A stretch of 64,000 nt of DNA from Roseibium aestuarii (GCF_008477545.1 NZ_VORA01000001.1:868001-932000); one strand, 5' to 3'. Positions 7,585 to 17,401 are shown, counted from the stretch's first letter. Program-made: numbers and translations. The notes: generated by a model from the sequence alone, not told the origin.

Positions 7585-10023
7585 ATGCTCCCAGCCCTGA
7601 GACTATCCCGCAAGGTTCCGATTCTGTTCGTGGCCGTGTCCGCCCTCGTGGCTGTCGGCATCGGCGCGGCCAGCTATCTGACCTCTGCGTCCAGCGTGGT
7701 CAGCCTGACGAAGAGCCGGTTGCAATCGGCCGCGGTTCAGGGGCGCGACGACCTGGTGGAGTATCTCGACGCGATCCGGCAGGACCTGCTGCTCGTGGCG
7801 GAGAATCCGGGCACGGCATCTGCCATCGGCGACCTGACCGGTGCCTGGACCCTGTGGGCTCAGTTCGGCGGCAATCCGGAAGTCGAGCTGGTCAAGGGCT
7901 ATGTCACCGAGAACCCGTTCCCCGTCGGCGAGCGCCAGAAGCTCGACAAGGGCAACACCGGGTCCGGTTATGACGCCATTCACGCCAAGTATCACCCGTG
8001 GTTCCGCAGCCTGCAGGAGACACGCGGCTACTATGACGTCTTCCTTTTCGATGCCAGGGGCAACCTGATCTACAGCGTCTTCAAGGAGACCGACTTCGCG
8101 ACGAACTTCAACGCGGACGGCGGTGGTCCCTGGGCTATGACCGGCCTCGGTGATGTCTACCGGCGAGCGATGGAGATGTCGGAGCCTGGCAACGTGGTCT
8201 ATTCCGACTTCGCCTTCTACGGCCCCAGCAACGATGCCCCGGCCAGCTTCATGGCGACCCGGGTTGCCAATGGCAACGGCGAGACGGTGGGTGTTCTGGC
8301 CTTCCAGATGCCGGTGGATCGGATCAACAACGTGATTTCGCAGGTCAGCGGCCTGGGCGCGTCCGGCGAGCTGCTGCTTGTCGGTCAGGACCGATATCTG
8401 CGCTCCGAGAGCAGGTCTTCTGGCACGGACGGCGACGTTCTCAAGACCAAGCTCGATGATCCGATTGTCAGCGAAGCCTTCGCCAAGGGCAAGGCGGTCG
8501 GAGAGACCGTATTCTTCGGCGGAACCGAAGTTCTCATGGACGTGGAGACCTTTGACTATTTCGGTCATACCTACGCGCTTGTCGCCTCTGAATCCCTTGA
8601 GGAAATGGCGGCCCCTGTCGTCGACCTGCGCAATCGCATGCTCATCGTGGGCGCGCTGCTCCTCGTCATCGCCTCGGCAATCGGCCTCTGGGCGTCCCGG
8701 TCCATCACCGGCCCGATCAATCGCATCGTCAAGGCCATGGGGGACCTGGCAAGGGGCGACGTGAACGTGGCGCTCGATCTCAACCGGACCCACGACGAAA
8801 TCGGCGAGATGTTCCAGGCCGTCGAGATCTTCCGGCAGAATGCGGTCCAGCGCGAGCTTCTGGAAACCGTGGCCACGAAGGAGCGGGCGCGAGAGCGCAA
8901 GCGTCAGGAAGCCATGGAAGAAACGATCGCCCGCTTCCGGGGAACCATGGCCTCCAGCCTCGACACGGTGAACGAGCAGATGTCGCGCATGAAGGACAGC
9001 GCCGCGACCCTGGAGGATGTGGCGAGTTCTGCTGCGACCCAGTCCGGCGAGGCGACGCTTTCCACCAACGAGGCCTCGCAATACGTGGCGACCGTTGCCT
9101 CGGCCACCGAGGAGATGACGGCGACGGTGCAGGAGATCGCCAAGCAAACCGGCAGCGCCCGCGAGATCGTTGACCGGACGGCAGAGACCGCCCGCGCCTC
9201 CGACGAGAAGGTGGCGGCCCTGTCCCAGGCGGCCGAGCACATCGGCTCGGTCATCAACCTGATCCGTGACATTGCCGAACAGACCAACCTCCTGGCCCTC
9301 AACGCCACCATCGAGGCCGCGCGCGCCGGTGAAGCGGGCCGGGGCTTCGCGGTCGTGGCCTCCGAGGTCAAGCAGCTGGCCGAGCAGACCTCCAGGGCGA
9401 CCGACGAGATTTCCAGCCAGATTGCCGGCATTCAGGACTCTGTGCGCGACGCCGCCGATTCCATCGCCGAGATCGCCGAGCGCATCACCGAGGTTCAGAC
9501 CCTGACCTCCAGCGTGGCCGGTGCGGTGGAAGAGCAGCATGCAGCCATCAGCGAGATCGCCCAGTCTGCCCGCTCGGCCTCCGATGGTACGGGCGCCGTC
9601 ACCCGCAATATGGACAGCATCGCCGATTCCGTGCGCCACACCTCGCGGGAGGCCGGGTCCGTGAACTCGGTCGCCGATCTGGTCACCATCGCCAGCCGGG
9701 GCCTGACCTCGGAGGTGGAGGATTTCCTGAAAGGCGTCGTCGCCGACGTTGAAGCCCGCCGCCAGAGCCTGCGCGGGGCGGTGAACCACGAGGTTCTGGC
9801 CAAGTCAGAAGACGGCCGGCGCCAGCCTGCGCGCCTCCTCGGCGTCACCGTCAGCGGCGGTCAGCTGCTGGGGGCCGAAGGGCTCGAGGTGTCCAGCACG
9901 GTGACCCTCGTCCTGCCCGACAAGCGCGAACTCATCGCCAAGGTGACCGCCGCGACCGAGGACGGCTATGACCTGACCTTCCCGACCCGGCTTGCCGAGG
10001 CCGACGCCCTGATCGCTGCCTGA
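7585..10023 (+). CDS. Methyl-accepting chemotaxis protein with periplasmic Cache-like sensor and C-terminal PilZ-like tail
   Basis: An 812-residue transmembrane chemoreceptor. TM1 is about residues 11-32, the periplasmic sensor 33-350 ([16 protein letters not shown] is typical of Cache domains), TM2 about 351-371 and HAMP 372-425. The cytoplasmic coiled coil carries the conserved hairpin tip [21 protein letters not shown] around 560-580, which contacts CheA/CheW. After the coiled coil, residues 742-805 form a small beta-rich module: RQPAR fits RxxxR, then TVSGGQLLG and alternating hydrophobic strands ending in YDLTFP, which looks like a degenerate PilZ c-di-GMP domain. Ligand unknown. The ATG at 7585 has only a weak upstream GAAGGC. 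No che gene is nearby, so it is an orphan receptor. Confidence 0.9.
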   Translation: MLPALRLSRKVPILFVAVSALVAVGIGAASYLTSASSVVSLTKSRLQSAAVQGRDDLVEYLDAIRQDLLLVAENPGTASAIGDLTGAWTLWAQFGGNPEVELVKGYVTENPFPVGERQKLDKGNTGSGYDAIHAKYHPWFRSLQETRGYYDVFLFDARGNLIYSVFKETDFATNFNADGGGPWAMTGLGDVYRRAMEMSEPGNVVYSDFAFYGPSNDAPASFMATRVANGNGETVGVLAFQMPVDRINNVISQVSGLGASGELLLVGQDRYLRSESRSSGTDGDVLKTKLDDPIVSEAFAKGKAVGETVFFGGTEVLMDVETFDYFGHTYALVASESLEEMAAPVVDLRNRMLIVGALLLVIASAIGLWASRSITGPINRIVKAMGDLARGDVNVALDLNRTHDEIGEMFQAVEIFRQNAVQRELLETVATKERARERKRQEAMEETIARFRGTMASSLDTVNEQMSRMKDSAATLEDVASSAATQSGEATLSTNEASQYVATVASATEEMTATVQEIAKQTGSAREIVDRTAETARASDEKVAALSQAAEHIGSVINLIRDIAEQTNLLALNATIEAARAGEAGRGFAVVASEVKQLAEQTSRATDEISSQIAGIQDSVRDAADSIAEIAERITEVQTLTSSVAGAVEEQHAAISEIAQSARSASDGTGAVTRNMDSIADSVRHTSREAGSVNSVADLVTIASRGLTSEVEDFLKGVVADVEARRQSLRGAVNHEVLAKSEDGRRQPARLLGVTVSGGQLLGAEGLEVSSTVTLVLPDKRELIAKVTAATEDGYDLTFPTRLAEADALIAA

Positions 10024-10033
10024 TGCGATACCC

Positions 10034-10057
10034 TGCGGGTGCCCTCGGGGACCCGCA
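10034..10057 (+). terminator. Hairpin directly after the chemoreceptor gene
   Basis: TGCGGGT/ACCCGCA forms a 7-bp stem with a GC-rich ten-base loop, 11 bases past the stop codon. No T tract follows, so termination is uncertain; it may only protect the mRNA end. Confidence 0.35.
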
Positions 10058-10095
10058 CATGGGGCGCCGTCATCAACCGCCCGGGTGCGCCGTCC

Positions 10096-10171
10096 TTCTC
10101 GGCCTTGTGCCGAGAATCCAGCCTTCTTCCAGCGAGGCTCGGTGCACTGGAGGCTCGGGACGAGCCCGAGC
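10096..10171. repeat. Two-hairpin palindromic intergenic element
   Basis: Two perfect dyads lie between coding regions: TTCTCGGC/GCCGAGAA (10096-10116, five-base loop) and GCTCGGG/CCCGAGC (10153-10171, five-base loop). The text around them resembles the palindromic intergenic repeats scattered through many alphaproteobacterial genomes. Only one copy of this exact type is in the window, so the repeat status is inferred. Confidence 0.45.
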
Positions 10172-10301
10172 ATGACCGGGGGTAGGGGACACGGTCGCAC
10201 GCGGCACCGGGGTGTCTCTCTCACACGCCGTCATGGCGCCGTTGCACAATCCGGCGATAGTCCGCTCCATGAGCGCGACCAGTCGCCGGAGATCCTGCAT
10301 C

Positions 10302-11894
10302 ATGACCCCTGCCAATTCTGCAAGCCCCAGCCTTTCCGCAGCTGAGGCCGCATCCGGTCCGGATGCTGCCGACACGCTCGACAGTCTGCTGGGCGAAGTC
10401 GCAACCCTGCGTCTGGAGCTGGGCGAACAGGCCCGCGTGCTGCTGGAAGCCTGGCATGGCGGCATTCTGCCCGAACGGTTCGGCAAGCCGGCCGCCGAAT
10501 TGGATCTTCTGGCAGCCGATGCCACCGAGGGTCTGCGCAATCTGGCGGATTATCTCGCCCTGCGTCACCACGACATTCGCCCCCTGCAACGGCGTCTGAT
10601 GGCCTGCGGCCTCTCCTCCCTCGGGCGTCTGGAGAGCCGGGTCATGCCGACCCTTGCGGCCGTGGAGCAGGTGCTGGCAGCCCTCACCGGTCAGCCCGAG
10701 CGGATCAGCGGGCTTCCCCGAACCGCCTTCTTCGAAGGCGAGGCGCGGCTTGCGCGGGCGTCCGAGCGTCTCTTCGGCCCGGCCACGTCGCGTCGTGGCG
10801 GTGCGGCCGCCCGCAAGAGCCGGATCATGGTCACCATGCCCTCGGACGCCGCCCGCACGCCCGAATTGGCGCGCGCCCTGATCGCTCGCGGCATGGACAT
10901 CGCCCGGATCAACTGCGCCCATGACACGTCGGACGAATGGCGCGCCATGACCGCCCATCTGCGTCAGGCCGCCCTTGAGGCCGGGCGCCCCTTGCGCATC
11001 CTGATGGACATTGCCGGGCCGAAGATCCGAACGGCCGAGGTGCTGAAGGGGCCGAACGGCCGGCGCCTTGCCGCCGGCGACAGCGTCCGCCTCGTGCAGG
11101 ACCCGGGGGAGCGGAGCGGGCGTCAGGACATGGTCACGGCAACGTCGACCCTGAGCACGCTCGTGTCCTGCCTGCGGCCCGGCCAAAGGGTTCTCTATGA
11201 CGACGGACGCCTTGAGGCTGTGGTCGACGCTGTGGCGGACGGGGAAGCCGTCTTGCGCGTGCGCCGCACGGAGGAGGGCGGCACGAAGATCCGCCCGGAG
11301 AAGGGGCTGAACCTGCCCGACACCGAACTGGGACTTGCCCCGCTCACCGCCAAGGACGAGGACGATCTGGCCTGCGTCATCGAATGCGCCGACATGATCG
11401 GCTATTCCTTCGTCAGCCAGCCGGAGGACATCGATCTTCTGGAAACCTGTCTGGATCGCATCGGTGCGGCCGACAAGCCCATCGGGCTGGTGGCCAAGAT
11501 CGAAAGACCCGAGGCGGTGCGTGCCCTGCCGGCGCTCATTGCCCGCGCCGCCCATCGCCGCCCCTTCGGCATCATGATCGCCCGTGGCGATCTGGCGGCC
11601 GAAATCGGCTTTGAGCGTCTGGCGGAAATGCAGGAAGAGCTGCTCTGGCTCTGCGAGGCGGCCAACGTGCCGGTGATCTGGGCGACCCAGGTGCTGGAGA
11701 CCCTGGTCAAGCGCGGCACCCCCTCGCGGGGCGAGATGACCGATGCCGCCATGTCGGCCCGGGCCGATTGCGTGATGCTGAACAAGGGCCCCGCCGTGCT
11801 GGATGGGGTGGAAACCCTCGACCGGCTGCTCACCCGCATGCAGGACCACGGTTACAAGAAGGCGCCGACCCTGCGGGCCCTCACAAGCTGGTAG
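10302..11894 (+). CDS. Pyruvate-kinase-like protein with N-terminal helical domain and no C-terminal regulatory domain
   Basis: A 530-residue protein from the ATG at 10302, which follows GGAG ten bases upstream; in-frame starts at 10212 (GTG), 10233 and 10269 are possible. Residues 1-150 form an Ala/Leu-rich helical region not found in classical pyruvate kinase. From about 165 it has the PK barrel and B domain: RINCAHD, LMDIAGPKIRT, the active-site lysine in VAKIERPEAV, IMIARGDLAAEIG and the ATQVLETLV helix. The usual MLSGETA is replaced by MLNKGPA, and the protein ends soon after, lacking the allosteric C-terminal domain. It may convert phosphoenolpyruvate and ADP to pyruvate and ATP, or have another phosphotransfer role. 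Confidence 0.8.
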   Translation: MTPANSASPSLSAAEAASGPDAADTLDSLLGEVATLRLELGEQARVLLEAWHGGILPERFGKPAAELDLLAADATEGLRNLADYLALRHHDIRPLQRRLMACGLSSLGRLESRVMPTLAAVEQVLAALTGQPERISGLPRTAFFEGEARLARASERLFGPATSRRGGAAARKSRIMVTMPSDAARTPELARALIARGMDIARINCAHDTSDEWRAMTAHLRQAALEAGRPLRILMDIAGPKIRTAEVLKGPNGRRLAAGDSVRLVQDPGERSGRQDMVTATSTLSTLVSCLRPGQRVLYDDGRLEAVVDAVADGEAVLRVRRTEEGGTKIRPEKGLNLPDTELGLAPLTAKDEDDLACVIECADMIGYSFVSQPEDIDLLETCLDRIGAADKPIGLVAKIERPEAVRALPALIARAAHRRPFGIMIARGDLAAEIGFERLAEMQEELLWLCEAANVPVIWATQVLETLVKRGTPSRGEMTDAAMSARADCVMLNKGPAVLDGVETLDRLLTRMQDHGYKKAPTLRALTSW

Positions 11895-11935
11895 GCGCGC
11901 GGGTACGCGTCCTGAGTTTCAGCCAGACGTGAGTG

Positions 11936-13069
11936 TCAGCCTGACGTCAGGAAGCAGAAGCGCTCCAGCCGGGAGATCAGATCCTTCTGGGAGCTGACGC
12001 CGCATTTGGCCATCGCGGACTTGAGCTGCTTGCGCAGCGTGTCCACCGCGACCTGTCGCTCCTGCGCCAGATCGGAAAGCTGCTGGCCCTGGCAGACCGC
12101 TTCCACGACCCGCGCCTCTGCGGGGGTGATGGAAAACAGCGCGCAGAACCGCTGGATCTCCGCCGCCGAAATCACCGTCATGTCGCTGAGCGGGGTCAGC
12201 AGCATCACCACCGCCGGCGCACCGGCCCAGGCCAGGCGTCCGAGCATGCCGGGGGAGGAAAAGAGCCGCACGCCGAAGGTCGTGCCACCGGGCGTTGGCT
12301 CAGTCAGAAACTGGTCGCTGCTGGTTCCGCCGCGCTTGCGCAGCTCTTGCCAGGCGTGCTGCCAGCGTTGCTCGCTCGCCCGGTCCCCGAAGGACACCTG
12401 TCCATGGACCCGGCGCAAGACACCTGCGCGCAGGAGGTCATCCGCCAGGCTGTTGGCATAGAGCAACTGCCGGCTTGCCCCCAGAAGCACAATCCCCTTG
12501 CCGGAGAGACCCCAGAGGTCGCCCAGCGAGCTGCGCTGCATCTGCAGGCTCTGGTTGGCCGTATGCAGGCGCACCGCCTGCTTGAGGCTCGGCAGAAGCC
12601 GGGTCAGCCGGGCGAGGTCCTCTGTCGCAAAGGGCTGGCTGTCGTCGCGCGGCGCGATGCCGAAACCGGCAAAGAGCGTGTCGGAGGCCAGTAGCGAGAT
12701 CGCCTGGTTGCGCATGCCGCTGCGGGCCATCAGGTCGTTGTAGATGGCGCTGTGACGCCGCTCCCCCTCCGTCAGCACGTCCCGCTCCAGCAGCACCGTG
12801 TTCACCGGCGCATTCAGGACGCGCGGAACGCGCGGGTCCGTCTCGATATAGTCGCTGATGTAACGGGTATAGGCATGTTCATCCACCCGCTCGTAATGGA
12901 GGTCGACGGGCAGGGCGCCCGCCTTCTCCAGCAGGATCAGATTGACCGCGCCGCCGTTCAGATGTTCGGAAAACCTTGCCAGCGCACCTTCCCACTGGTC
13001 GGCATCGAGCGCCGCCTCGAAGAAGCCGTCTCGCAATCCCTGTTCGTGATCTTCCAGTGCGGTGGTCAT
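11936..13069 (-). CDS. LuxR-type helix-turn-helix transcriptional regulator (377 aa)
   Basis: The start ATG at 13069 gives 377 residues; a longer frame to 13156 overlaps the HerA-like gene and is Arg/Ser-rich. The N-terminal 300 residues show no receiver or autoinducer motif but look like a GAF/PAS-type sensing region. The C-terminal 65 residues are a LuxR DNA-binding domain: ITPAEARVVEAVCQGQQLSDLAQERQV followed by the recognition helix VDTLRKQLKSAMAKCGVSSQKDL. Convergent with the pyruvate-kinase-like gene, 41 bases apart. It lies directly downstream of the HerA-like ATPase on the same strand (22-base gap), so the two probably share a transcript. No luxI is present. Confidence 0.8.
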   Translation of the reverse strand: MTTALEDHEQGLRDGFFEAALDADQWEGALARFSEHLNGGAVNLILLEKAGALPVDLHYERVDEHAYTRYISDYIETDPRVPRVLNAPVNTVLLERDVLTEGERRHSAIYNDLMARSGMRNQAISLLASDTLFAGFGIAPRDDSQPFATEDLARLTRLLPSLKQAVRLHTANQSLQMQRSSLGDLWGLSGKGIVLLGASRQLLYANSLADDLLRAGVLRRVHGQVSFGDRASEQRWQHAWQELRKRGGTSSDQFLTEPTPGGTTFGVRLFSSPGMLGRLAWAGAPAVVMLLTPLSDMTVISAAEIQRFCALFSITPAEARVVEAVCQGQQLSDLAQERQVAVDTLRKQLKSAMAKCGVSSQKDLISRLERFCFLTSG

Positions 13070-13091
13070 CGGTCCGTCGCGTCTTGCCGTC

Positions 13092-14699
13092 TCAGAAGCC
13101 GCGCTTGATCGAGCCGAGGATGCCGCGCACCAGCGCCCGGCCCAGCGACGAGCCAAGGCTGCGGGCGGCCGACTTCATGCCGGCCTCGATCACGCTGTCG
13201 CTGCGGCTGGACCGGCTTGTCCGGCTGCGGCTGCCCGATCGGGGCACCGATCCGCCACGGCTGCGCCCGGACGAGCGGTCGTCAAAATCCGGAAGCTGGA
13301 AGCCGGTGCGGGTTCGCCGACGATCGTCCTCGGCCTCCTGCTTCTCCCGTGCCTTCATCTCCTCTTCCCGCGCCCGCTGCTCTTCCTCCAGCCGCAGCTT
13401 GTCTTCCGCGCGGCGCGCCAGCATCTCGAAGGCGGAATCCCGGTCGGTCATCCGGTCATAGAGATGTCCCACCGGGCTGGAGGCCATGATCTCCTGCCGT
13501 TCCTCCACGGTAACCGGACCGAGCCGCGAGGCGGGCGGGCGGATCAGCGTGCGCTGGACAATGGATGGAGCGCCCTTGCCCTCCAGGGTGGAGACCAGCG
13601 CCTCGCCGACGCCCAGTTCCGTGATCACCTGTTCCGTGTCGAGGGCCGGATTGGGCCGGAAGGTCTGGGCGGCCGAACGCACCGCCTTCTGGTCCCGCGG
13701 GGTGAAGGCCCGCAGCGCATGCTGGATCCGGTTGCCGAGCTGGGAGAGAACCGTGTCGGGCACATCCGACGGGCTCTGGGTGACGAAATAGACACCCACT
13801 CCCTTGGAGCGGATGAGGCGCACTACCTGCTCGATCCGCTCCACCAGCGCGGGCGGAGCGTCATTGAAGAGCAGATGGGCCTCGTCGAAGAAGAAGACCA
13901 GCTTCGGCTTCGGCAGATCGCCCACCTCGGGCAGCTCCTCGAAGAGCTCTGACAGCAGCCAGAGCAGGAAGATGGCGTAGAGCTTGGGCGACATCATCAG
14001 CTTGTCGGCTGCCAGCACGTTGATGACGCCCCGGCCGTCCCGGCTGGTGCGCATGAAGTCGCGGATGTCGAGGGCGGGCTCGCCGAAGAAGGCTTCCGCG
14101 CCCTGGCGTTCCAGAATCAGCAGCCGCCGCTGGATTGCCCCGACGGAGGCCTTGGACACGTTGCCATAGGTGTTGGTCAGCTCGTCGGCCCGCTCGGCAA
14201 CCAGCGCCAGAAGCGCGCGCAGATCCTTCATGTCGAGGAGGAGGAGACCTTCGTCGTCGGCCAGCTCGAAGGCAATGGTGAGCACGCCTTCCTGCGTCTC
14301 GTTCAGCTCCAGCAGGCGCGAGAGCAGCAGCGGTCCGATCTCGGACACGGTGGTGCGGATGGGGTGGCCCTGTTCCCCGAAGAGATCCCAGAAGATGGCG
14401 GGAAAGGCGTCATAACCATAGTCTTCCAGCGCAATGTCGCGGGCGCGCTTTTCCAGGAAGTCCTTGGAGACGCCGGGCATGGCGATGCCGGAGAGATCCC
14501 CCTTCACGTCGGCGCAGAAGACGGGGACGCCGGCAGCGGAAAACCCTTCCGCCAGGATCTGCAGGGAGACGGTCTTGCCGGTGCCCGTGGCTCCGGCAAT
14601 CAGCCCGTGCCGGTTGGCAAGCTTCAGGGTCAGGGTTTCCGCCCGGCTGTCCTCGCCCAGAAAGCTGCGACCGATGAAAATGTGCTGCGGCTCGTCCAT
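13092..14699 (-). CDS. HerA/DUF853-type ATPase (helicase HerA-like)
   Basis: A 535-residue P-loop ATPase starting at the ATG at 14699; the upstream extension to 15095 overlaps the divergent DUF2267 gene and is not family-like. Walker A is GATGTGKT (36-43), and [12 protein letters not shown] follows as in the DUF853/HerA-like group. Walker B is [13 protein letters not shown] near residue 270, with [29 protein letters not shown] as sensor and arginine-finger region. The C terminus has a highly charged Glu/Arg coiled coil and a Ser/Arg-rich low-complexity stretch. Relatives form hexameric DNA pumps or act with nucleases, but the role of this bacterial branch is unsettled. No NurA-like nuclease lies next to it. 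Confidence 0.85.
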   Translation of the reverse strand: MDEPQHIFIGRSFLGEDSRAETLTLKLANRHGLIAGATGTGKTVSLQILAEGFSAAGVPVFCADVKGDLSGIAMPGVSKDFLEKRARDIALEDYGYDAFPAIFWDLFGEQGHPIRTTVSEIGPLLLSRLLELNETQEGVLTIAFELADDEGLLLLDMKDLRALLALVAERADELTNTYGNVSKASVGAIQRRLLILERQGAEAFFGEPALDIRDFMRTSRDGRGVINVLAADKLMMSPKLYAIFLLWLLSELFEELPEVGDLPKPKLVFFFDEAHLLFNDAPPALVERIEQVVRLIRSKGVGVYFVTQSPSDVPDTVLSQLGNRIQHALRAFTPRDQKAVRSAAQTFRPNPALDTEQVITELGVGEALVSTLEGKGAPSIVQRTLIRPPASRLGPVTVEERQEIMASSPVGHLYDRMTDRDSAFEMLARRAEDKLRLEEEQRAREEEMKAREKQEAEDDRRRTRTGFQLPDFDDRSSGRSRGGSVPRSGSRSRTSRSSRSDSVIEAGMKSAARSLGSSLGRALVRGILGSIKRGF

Positions 14700-14975
14700 T
14701 GCGTCCTGTCCTGGCTGTTGAGTCTCGCCTCCCGGAGCGGGGCGGCGCGGTGTGGTTCCGGGGCCGGGCAGGCTGCACGGCCGGCGACTTAGTCTTTCGT
14801 CGACATCCCCCATCGGAAGGTGGGTCTTTCCCCTGTCGCGCTGCAGCATTTCCCTGTATTGCTGCACCACACCTTCCGGTCGCTGCCTGCCCTCGTCAAT
14901 TTCCGGCGACGGATCGGGGCGCGACGCCGCTGCCGCAGCGCGGGAGACAGCCACATCGAGATCCGGGAGCCAGAG

Positions 14976-15368
14976 ATGGAAGACCTCATCCAGCACATCG
15001 TAGCCACCACGGGAATTGACGAGGATGCCGCGCGCAAGGGCGTGACGATCATTCTCAATTTCCTCAATAAGGAAGCCCCGGCGGAGCGGATGCAAGAGGT
15101 TTTTGACGCGCTTCCGGGCACCCGCGAGGCGGTGACCGAGTATCTGGCGACCAAATCCTCCGGCAAGGGCCTGTTCGGTGGTCTGGCCGGAATGGTTCCG
15201 GGCATGGGCGCCATGGCGGTGCTCGGGGAACTCAATTCCGCCGGGCTGGAGATGGCCGACGTTCAGCGCATCATCAAGCGTCTGGTGGGCGTGGCCCGCG
15301 AGAAGGCCGGCGATGAGGCAGTCGACGAAGTGATTTCCTCCATCCCGATCTTGAAACAGATCCTCTGA
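14976..15368 (+). CDS. DUF2267-like small helical protein
   Basis: A 130-residue acidic helical protein starting at the ATG at 14976 after GGGAGCCAGAG. The N-terminal [21 protein letters not shown] and the spacing of LPGTREAV resemble DUF2267-type proteins, and a glycine-rich [16 protein letters not shown] sits mid-protein. No catalytic motif is visible and no signal sequence is present. It is divergent from the HerA-like ATPase (277 bases between starts) and 44 bases upstream of the DUF4332 gene, likely in one operon. Function unknown; the family name is tentative. Confidence 0.65.
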   Translation: MEDLIQHIVATTGIDEDAARKGVTIILNFLNKEAPAERMQEVFDALPGTREAVTEYLATKSSGKGLFGGLAGMVPGMGAMAVLGELNSAGLEMADVQRIIKRLVGVAREKAGDEAVDEVISSIPILKQIL

Positions 15369-15412
15369 TCTTGCCTAATGACCTCCTCTGACCCTGGGGA
15401 AGGATGGATGTC

Positions 15413-15820
15413 ATGAGCTATTCAATTTCGGAAATCGAGGGGATCGGCCCTGCCTATGCTGCCAAGCTGGCGGAGCAGGGGATCAAGACCACTGAGGCCT
15501 ATCTGGAAAAGGCGAAGGATCCCAAGGGCCGCAAGGCTCTGGAGGAGGCGACGGGTATCGACAAGTCGCGAATCCTGCGCTGGGCCAACATGGCCGATCT
15601 CATGCGCATCAGCGGCGTGGGCGAGGAATATTCCGAGCTGCTCGAGGCCGCTGGCGTCGACACGGTGAAGGAATTGAAGATGCGCAAGCCGGAAAACCTG
15701 GCAGCGCGCATGGCAGAGGTCAACGCCGAGCGCAAGCTCGTGCGTCAGGTGCCCGGCGAGGCGCAGGTGATCAAGTGGGTGGAACAGGCCAAGAGCCTCG
15801 AGCCCATGCTCTCCTACTGA
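15413..15820 (+). CDS. DUF4332 helix-hairpin-helix protein
   Basis: A 135-residue protein with two helix-hairpin-helix-like units: ISEIEGIGPAYAAKLAEQGI near the N terminus and LMRISGVGEEYSELLEAAGV in the middle. Both carry the hydrophobic-G-x-G hairpin that non-specifically contacts DNA backbone. This arrangement matches the DUF4332 family. The start at 15413 is chosen over 15404 because AAGGA ends at 15404, eight bases before the second ATG. It follows the DUF2267-like gene and is closed by a strong terminator at 15847-15878. A DNA- or RNA-associated role is plausible but unproven. Confidence 0.82.
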   Translation: MSYSISEIEGIGPAYAAKLAEQGIKTTEAYLEKAKDPKGRKALEEATGIDKSRILRWANMADLMRISGVGEEYSELLEAAGVDTVKELKMRKPENLAARMAEVNAERKLVRQVPGEAQVIKWVEQAKSLEPMLSY

Positions 15821-15846
15821 GCCGCGTCAGCAGCGATCAATTCCAT

Positions 15847-15878
15847 CGGCCGTCGGGGCTTATCCGGCGGCCGTTTTT
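15847..15878 (+). terminator. Factor-independent terminator after the DUF4332 gene
   Basis: A 10-bp stem with one T-G wobble (CGGCCGTCGG/CCGGCGGCCG), a seven-base loop and a run of five T, 26 bases after the stop. Confidence 0.88.
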
Positions 15879-15957
15879 CGTTGCACGCAGCCGAAGCGCT
15901 GGATGGTGCCTGCTGCCAGCGGCCTGATCGCACACTCTATCGGGTTCCGGTGCTCAC

Positions 15958-15991
15958 AAAAAACCCGCCAGCCTCGACGCGGGGCTGGCGG
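15958..15991 (-). terminator. Factor-independent terminator of the luxR-type gene at 16027
   Basis: On the minus strand a perfect 9-bp stem CCGCCAGCC/GGCTGGCGG with a nine-base loop is followed by G and six T. It lies 36 bases beyond the luxR stop codon. Confidence 0.9.
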
Positions 15992-16026
15992 ATGCTTGCT
16001 GAGGGGCATCGCGTGTCAGACCCGTG

Positions 16027-16737
16027 TCAGACCCGGATCTGCCCGTAGCGCAGGGCCTCGACGACCGTATGCGTCTTGTTCGAGGCGTTCAGCTTGACGC
16101 TGGCGTTCTGCAGGTGGGCGTGCACCGTGCGCTGGGAAATGTCGAGCACTTCCGCGATTTCCCCGGCGGTCTTGCCGAAGGCGGTCAGCTCCAGCACGCG
16201 CCGTTCCCGGTTGGACAGGGCCCCCGGGCGCTGACCGGAAATGATGCCCAGATCCCGAAGCCGGGCGAAGGCCGCGGCGGACAGGGCTTCCAGACCGGAC
16301 AGGTCGAGCTTGCTGGCCTGAAGGGACGGGCCGGCGGCATAGACGAAGGCCTGGAACGGATGCAGTTCCGTCACGGGAACGATCACCATTTCAGATCCGG
16401 CGCCGGCAGCGGCGAGAAGTTCCGAGTGCTGGGCATCCCCTTCGGTAATCGTCCACACGCGGGCACGGTTTGACGTGAGACCGAGCATGAGGGCGCTGTC
16501 ATTTGCCGAAAGGGACGTGCTTTCGATCCCGTCATTGCGCTGGTCGGGCCAGCGGAAACGATGCACGAGGCTGTCGATCGGCCGGTTGGGCATGGGCAGG
16601 CCGGTGACGAGAATGTGGGTGGCCCCCATGCGTCGCAGGTTGGACTCCAGAATGTCCAGGACGTGGTGAGCGGCATTGGCTTCCGAGATTGCTCTCAGTT
16701 TGTTCTTCAATTCAGTATGATCAAGCATTGTGCACAT
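16027..16737 (-). CDS. LuxR-family solo transcriptional regulator (236 aa)
   Basis: Size and architecture fit quorum-type LuxR regulators: an N-terminal domain of about 160 residues and a C-terminal HTH (ALSNRERRVLELTAFGKTAGEIAEVLDISQRTVHAHLQNASVKLNA region, about 172-215). The N-terminal domain starts VTGLPMPNRPI as in rhizobial LuxR solos. The region where autoinducer receptors show the ligand-binding W-x3-Y and DP motif is diverged (RFRWPDQRNDGIESTS), so acyl-homoserine-lactone binding is doubtful. No luxI homologue lies in the window. The start at 16737 is the first ATG; the third-codon-later ATG at 16728 is equally possible. A 1.26-kb gene-free region with a lux-box-like dyad lies upstream. 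Confidence 0.85.
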   Translation of the reverse strand: MCTMLDHTELKNKLRAISEANAAHHVLDILESNLRRMGATHILVTGLPMPNRPIDSLVHRFRWPDQRNDGIESTSLSANDSALMLGLTSNRARVWTITEGDAQHSELLAAAGAGSEMVIVPVTELHPFQAFVYAAGPSLQASKLDLSGLEALSAAAFARLRDLGIISGQRPGALSNRERRVLELTAFGKTAGEIAEVLDISQRTVHAHLQNASVKLNASNKTHTVVEALRYGQIRV

Positions 16738-16900
16738 CCGTTATTTGGGACGCGACCTGTCTTTTTGAGGGGCTTGGTCGGTCCTTTATTGCGTTTCGGA
16801 CGGGCCTGTAATTTTTGTCTTGGCCAATCCGACTGCCGATGGGGAGGCAGTTCCGTACCGGGAGACCGTGCGAGAGGGTCCTTGCGGCAAGCGTCGTCCC

Positions 16901-16929
16901 GAAGCCGCTGATCTTTCATGAAGCCGCTG
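16901..16929. repeat. 10-bp direct repeat GAAGCCGCTG
   Basis: Two identical copies at 16901-16910 and 16920-16929, start-to-start 19 bases, upstream of the luxR-type gene. Confidence 0.7.
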
Positions 16930-16979
16930 GAAGCAGGTGCTGTTTCGGTCAGAAAACCGAGGCCAGACCGGCGTCACCG

Positions 16980-16993
16980 GAGTTCATGAACTC
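16980..16993. promoter_or_regulatory. Perfect 14-bp palindrome GAGTTCATGAACTC
   Basis: Uninterrupted dyad symmetry of 14 bases in the gene-free region, 243 bases upstream of the luxR-type start. It has the size of an operator for a dimeric regulator; no binding protein can be named. Confidence 0.45.
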
Positions 16994-17401
16994 TGTTTCG
17001 GGTGCGGGGCGATGGCGCGTCGCGTGTACTCCTCCTTTCCTGCGCGATCCAGTTACAGGTGCCTCAGAGCGCCGGGGGTGCGGAAGTGTTTCCCTTGCCG
17101 TCAACCTCGGTTCTTCTGTCCCATAGCGCCGGGTGACTGTCGGCTGGAGGAAGCCCCTTCCGGTCTCACCTCCCGAGACGGAGCGGAGAGTGGGGCAACT
17201 CGCAATCGGCAGCGTTCCGGCGGTTCCGGATCGGCGGACCAGAGACACCGTCTCTGCGTCAGCTTTCACCGGAACCTTCTCCTCCCTATGGGGTGGGGAT
17301 GTTTCCGGATCCCCTACCTTGCAGGAAATTGAAGGTGCCCATACGGCAGCTTGTATAAGTTACATGAGAAATATGCGGGGGACCAACTGAGAATGTGTCT
17401 A

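Noticed and set aside
17133..17390. Small plus-strand frame in the 1.26-kb gap
   Set aside because: No ribosome site and no codon bias; it overlaps no conserved-looking motif.
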